17,286 nt of DNA from Paracoccaceae bacterium (GTDB taxonomy: Bacteria; Pseudomonadota; Alphaproteobacteria; Rhodobacterales; Rhodobacteraceae): the NCBI GenBank assembly GCA_007129775.1, contig SKUV01000354.1, positions 1 to 17,286 on the forward strand, read 5' to 3'. Below the pieces are notes generated by a model. It saw only the letters and a list, made by a program, of their open reading frames with translations, searched no databases and was not told the DNA's origin. Made by a program: the position numbers and the translations under genes. This document shows positions 14,104-17,286 of the stretch, piece by piece (positions within the stretch are counted from its first letter, which is position 1; each line of letters starts with the position of its first letter).

Positions 14104-17100
14104 ATGCCTTTCCCCGCGCCCCTTCTTCGCATGGCCATTGCGGCCCTTGTCGCAGCCTCTTTTCTGGCCGGCCCGGCGGCCGCGCAGGACGGCAGCAGCG
14201 TGCCGGAGCGGCGGCTGGTGGTGGCCGAGAACACGGATTTCTACGGCTCCGACCTCGCGCAGCTTTTCGACACCACGCTCGAGGCCTGCCAGCGGGCTTG
14301 CCTGACCGATCCGGATTGCCGGGCCTTCACCTTCAACACCCGTTCGGCGGCGTGTTTTCCGAAATCCGAGGCCGGGCGGATCGAGCCCTTCGCCGGGGCG
14401 ATCTCGGCATGGGTGCGCGACACCGAGGCCGGCGTGCTGGCCCGTGCCGCCACCCGCGAGGGCGAGATCGGCTTTCTGACCGGCAGCGATTTCGCGGCCG
14501 CACGCCGCGAGGCCGAGGAAATCGGCCTGCGCTTTCCCGCCGGAACCGCCAGCGCCGGCGATCTGCTGGCCGAGGCGGCGCGGGCCCGGGCGCAGGGCAA
14601 TCTGGCGCGGGCCGAGGCGCTGCAGGGCGCCGCGATCAGCGTGACCGATGCCGCCGATCAATGGGTGGAATATGCCCGCATCCTGCTTGCCAACCGCGAT
14701 GGCAGTTTCACCGACCGCCGGCGCCGGGATGCGCGCGCGCTTTCGGCCTCGGTCAACGGCTATCTGCGGGGCGACGGCGCGCCCTCGCGGGCCTCGGCCG
14801 CGGTGGTCATCGCCGAGGCGCTGCAGCGGCTGGACCGCGGGCGGCGGTCGATCGACGCGCTGCGGCTGGCGCAATCGCTGCACCCGCGCGACGACACCGC
14901 ATCCGCGCTGGACGATGCCATCCGCCGCTTCGGCTTTCGCATCACCGGCACCACCGCCGAGACCGAGATGGAATCCCCGCGCATCTGCGCGCGCTTCAGC
15001 GAGCCGCTGGCGCAGGCCGGGGTGGATTACGCCCCCTTCGTGCACCTGCCCGGGCCCGGCCTCGCGGTGGAGCCCGAGGGCGACCGGCTCTGCATCGCCG
15101 GGCTCAGCCATGGCGAACGCTATCGCCTCGTGTTCCGCGAGGGGCTGCCCGCGGCCTCGGGCGAGGTGCTGGCGGCTTCGGTCGAGGTGAACCAGTATAT
15201 CCGCGACCGCACGCCGCTGGTGCGCTTTCCGGGCCGGGCCTATGTGCTGCCGGCGGCTGGCCCGGCGGCGGTGCCGGTGGAAAGCGTAAATGCGCCGACG
15301 CTGGATCTGTCGCTCTACCGCGTGTCGGACCGAAACCTCGTGCGCGCCATGCGCGAGGACATGCTGGCCCAGCCCGTGCCCTACTGGCGCGAGGACACGC
15401 TGACCGACGATATCGCGGAACGTATCTGGCAGGGCAGCGCCGAGGTCGAGACCGAACTGAACCGCGCCGTCACCACCCGGCTGCCCCTGACCGGCCTCGC
15501 CGGTGGCGAGGGCGGCGCGGCGGCGCTCGACCCCGGGGTCTATGTGCTGCGCGCCGCGGTGCCGGGGGCCGATCCGTGGGACAGCCCGGCCACGCATCAA
15601 TGGTTCGTGGTCAGCGATCTGGGCCTGACCACGATGGAAGGCGTGGACGGGCTGCATGTGGTCGTCCGCTCGCTGGCCGATGCGGGGGCGGTGCCGGGGG
15701 CCGAGGTGCGGCTGGTGTCGCGCGCCAACCGGGTGCTGGGCACGGCCACCACCGATGCGCAGGGGCTGGCCAGCTTTGCCGCCGGCCTTGTCCGGGGCAG
15801 CGGCAATGCCGCGCCGGCGCTCGTGACCGTGACGCAGGGCGAAAGCGACATGGCCTTCCTGTCGCTGACCGAGCCCGAATTCGATCTGTCCGACCGCGGG
15901 GTGGAGGGGCGCGAGCCCGCGCCGGCGGTGGATCTCTTCGTGACGACCGACCGCGGGGTCTATCGCGCGGGCGAGACCGTGAATGTCACCGCGCTGGCCC
16001 GCGATCCGGGCATGGAAGCCATCGACGGGCTGCCCCTGACGGCGCGGCTGATCCGGCCCGACGGGGTGGAGTTCAACCGCAACGCCTCGGCCCCGGCGGG
16101 CGCGGGCGGGCATACATTCGCGCTGCCCATCGCCGGCAGCGCGCCGCGCGGGGTCTGGCGGCTGGAGTTGCTGTCGGATACCGGCGCGGCACCACTCGCC
16201 ACCCGGACCTTTCTGGTGGAGGATTTCCTGCCCGAGCGGATCGATTTCGACCTCGGCCTCGCCGAGGGTTCACTGCGCCTTGGCGATACACCCGATCTGT
16301 CGATCGACGCGCGCTTTCTCTTCGGCGCGCCGGCAGCCGATCTGGCCATTCAGGGCGAGGTAGTGCTGCGGGCGCGCAACGCGCTGCCCGATTTCCCGGG
16401 CTTCGTCTTCGGCCGTCATGACGCGCGGTTCGACCCCGAATTCGAGCCGATCTTCACCGATGCCCGCACCGATGAGAGCGGACGCGCCACCATCGCCGCA
16501 CCCCTGCCCGGGATCGACGATCCCGCCCGCCCGCTGGAGGCCGAATTCGTGATCCGGCTGGTCGAGGGCTCGGGCCGCCCGGTGGAGCGGCGGCTGTCGC
16601 GGATGCTGACGCCCTCGGGCCCGATGCTTGGTATCGCGCCGGCCTTCGACGGCGATGCCGTCGCCGAGGGCAGCGAGGCCGGTTTCCGGCTGATCGCCGT
16701 CGGCGCGGACGGAGAGCCGGCGCGCGCCCGGGTGCAATGGGCGCTCAACCGCGTGGAAACCCGCTATCAATGGTATCGCACCGGCGGCGGTGACTGGAAC
16801 TGGGAGCCGATGACCAGCCGCACCCGTGTCGATGGCGGCGAGATGACGCTGGGCGACGCGGCGGACGCGCCCGACATGATCGGCGCCCGCGTGGACTGGG
16901 GCCGCTACGAACTGGTGGTGGAAACCATCGAAGGCCCCCATGCCGCCGCCTCTACCGGCTTCAGCGCCGGCTGGTATGCCGCCGCCACCGCGCGCGAGAC
17001 GCCCGACATGCTGGAGGTGTCGCTCGACCGGGCCAAATACCGCGCGGGCGACACTGCTACCTTGCGGATGGTGCCGCGCGCGCCGGGCGTGGCGCTCGTC

Positions 17101-17286
17101 TCGGTGTTGTCCAACCGGCTGATCGACATGCAACTGGTGGAAGTGGACGCCGGCGAAACCCTGATCGATCTGCCGGTCACCGACGACTGGGGCGCCGGCG
17201 CCTATGTGACGGCGACGGTGCTGCGCCCGCTCGACGGGGCGGATCCGGCCGATGCCCGCCTGCCGGTGCGCGCGCTGGGGCTGGCG
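14104..17286 (+). CDS. PAN-domain alpha-2-macroglobulin family protein (partial, 3' end missing)
   Basis: First 1061 residues of a large periplasmic protein; the frame is still open at the window edge. Residues 1-27 are a signal peptide ending AAA, cut before QDG; there is no lipobox cysteine, so unlike E. coli YfhM it should be soluble. A small PAN/Apple domain follows with Cys62, Cys66, Cys72 and Cys84 in the ACQRACLTDPDCRAFTFN pattern. The middle region is helix-rich, then MG domains appear: TTDRGVYRAGETVNVTALARD (about 614-634) is the MG2 signature, and ALNRVETRYQWYRTGGGDWNWEP (about 880-902) is typical of bacterial alpha-2-macroglobulins. Such proteins are thought to trap foreign proteases and often neighbour penicillin-binding protein PBP1c. 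Whether the CxEQ thioester exists lies beyond the window. GGAG lies eight bases before ATG. Confidence 0.93.
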   Translation, partial: MPFPAPLLRMAIAALVAASFLAGPAAAQDGSSVPERRLVVAENTDFYGSDLAQLFDTTLEACQRACLTDPDCRAFTFNTRSAACFPKSEAGRIEPFAGAISAWVRDTEAGVLARAATREGEIGFLTGSDFAAARREAEEIGLRFPAGTASAGDLLAEAARARAQGNLARAEALQGAAISVTDAADQWVEYARILLANRDGSFTDRRRRDARALSASVNGYLRGDGAPSRASAAVVIAEALQRLDRGRRSIDALRLAQSLHPRDDTASALDDAIRRFGFRITGTTAETEMESPRICARFSEPLAQAGVDYAPFVHLPGPGLAVEPEGDRLCIAGLSHGERYRLVFREGLPAASGEVLAASVEVNQYIRDRTPLVRFPGRAYVLPAAGPAAVPVESVNAPTLDLSLYRVSDRNLVRAMREDMLAQPVPYWREDTLTDDIAERIWQGSAEVETELNRAVTTRLPLTGLAGGEGGAAALDPGVYVLRAAVPGADPWDSPATHQWFVVSDLGLTTMEGVDGLHVVVRSLADAGAVPGAEVRLVSRANRVLGTATTDAQGLASFAAGLVRGSGNAAPALVTVTQGESDMAFLSLTEPEFDLSDRGVEGREPAPAVDLFVTTDRGVYRAGETVNVTALARDPGMEAIDGLPLTARLIRPDGVEFNRNASAPAGAGGHTFALPIAGSAPRGVWRLELLSDTGAAPLATRTFLVEDFLPERIDFDLGLAEGSLRLGDTPDLSIDARFLFGAPAADLAIQGEVVLRARNALPDFPGFVFGRHDARFDPEFEPIFTDARTDESGRATIAAPLPGIDDPARPLEAEFVIRLVEGSGRPVERRLSRMLTPSGPMLGIAPAFDGDAVAEGSEAGFRLIAVGADGEPARARVQWALNRVETRYQWYRTGGGDWNWEPMTSRTRVDGGEMTLGDAADAPDMIGARVDWGRYELVVETIEGPHAAASTGFSAGWYAAATARETPDMLEVSLDRAKYRAGDTATLRMVPRAPGVALVSVLSNRLIDMQLVEVDAGETLIDLPVTDDWGAGAYVTATVLRPLDGADPADARLPVRALGLA

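Noticed and set aside
13984..16113. A 709-codon open frame on the minus strand opposite the macroglobulin gene
   Set aside because: It is an antisense shadow of the GC-rich third positions. The translation is a His/Arg/Gly/Ala-rich string with no domain, while the plus-strand frame gives a clear signal peptide, PAN and MG domains.
14073..16421. A 782-codon plus-strand frame overlapping the macroglobulin gene
   Set aside because: Its translation is Arg/Gly/Ala-rich nonsense. The frame starting at 14104 encodes recognisable domains and runs open to the window end.
1..17286. Phage, transposon, CRISPR, toxin-antitoxin or defence genes
   Set aside because: I looked for integrase, transposase, terminal repeats, regular spacer arrays and paired small genes and found none. 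The window appears to be core chromosome.

Overview
This high-GC window (roughly two-thirds G+C by eye) reads as ordinary chromosome of an alphaproteobacterium, most likely of the Rhodobacterales (Paracoccaceae/Roseobacteraceae). The support is the gene content and protein style: an etfBA pair, LolA, HspQ, a Rhodobacter-like hybrid histidine kinase and a PAN-domain alpha-2-macroglobulin. I see no insertion sequence, integrase, CRISPR array, tRNA or rRNA. There are 14 well-supported complete protein genes and one gene cut by the right edge. Many long open frames are antisense or off-frame shadows produced by the GC bias.

Layout, left to right. Bases 1-1750 carry etfB-etfA on the minus strand, the electron-transfer flavoprotein, with overlapping stop and start codons and a hairpin terminator after etfA. 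A small conserved-looking hypothetical gene (2005-2256, plus) converges on an lrgA-lrgB operon (minus); the two facing genes read their stop codons from one shared CTAG. Next is a monocistronic ten-helix-type membrane protein (minus, 3482-4699) that I assign with moderate confidence to the TsoY family. It has its own terminator and, directly before its ribosome binding site, a striking AT-rich operator made of two abutting ATTC-N8-GAAT dyads. lolA (plus) then converges on a lytic-transglycosylase lipoprotein (minus). hspQ (plus) follows and converges on a gamma-glutamyltransferase-family gene (minus) across a 15-bp triple tandem repeat.

The right half holds an anti-anti-sigma/anti-sigma pair of RsbV/RsbW type (minus, 8820-9942) and, divergently, msrC (free methionine-R-sulfoxide reductase) overlapping rluA (pseudouridine synthase). 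A large hybrid sensor kinase with PAS-like, HisKA, HATPase and two receiver regions lies on the minus strand. Divergent from it is the first 1061 residues of a periplasmic PAN/alpha-2-macroglobulin protein that runs off the window.

Several genes concern the envelope (LolA, lytic transglycosylase, LrgAB, alpha-2-macroglobulin) or protein and redox stress (HspQ, MsrC, the gamma-glutamyltransferase relative). They are nevertheless separate transcription units, and nothing shows that they form one system. The part most worth following up is the TsoY-like gene with its double operator, which resembles sites of sulfide/persulfide-sensing ArsR-family repressors. No such regulator gene lies in the window.
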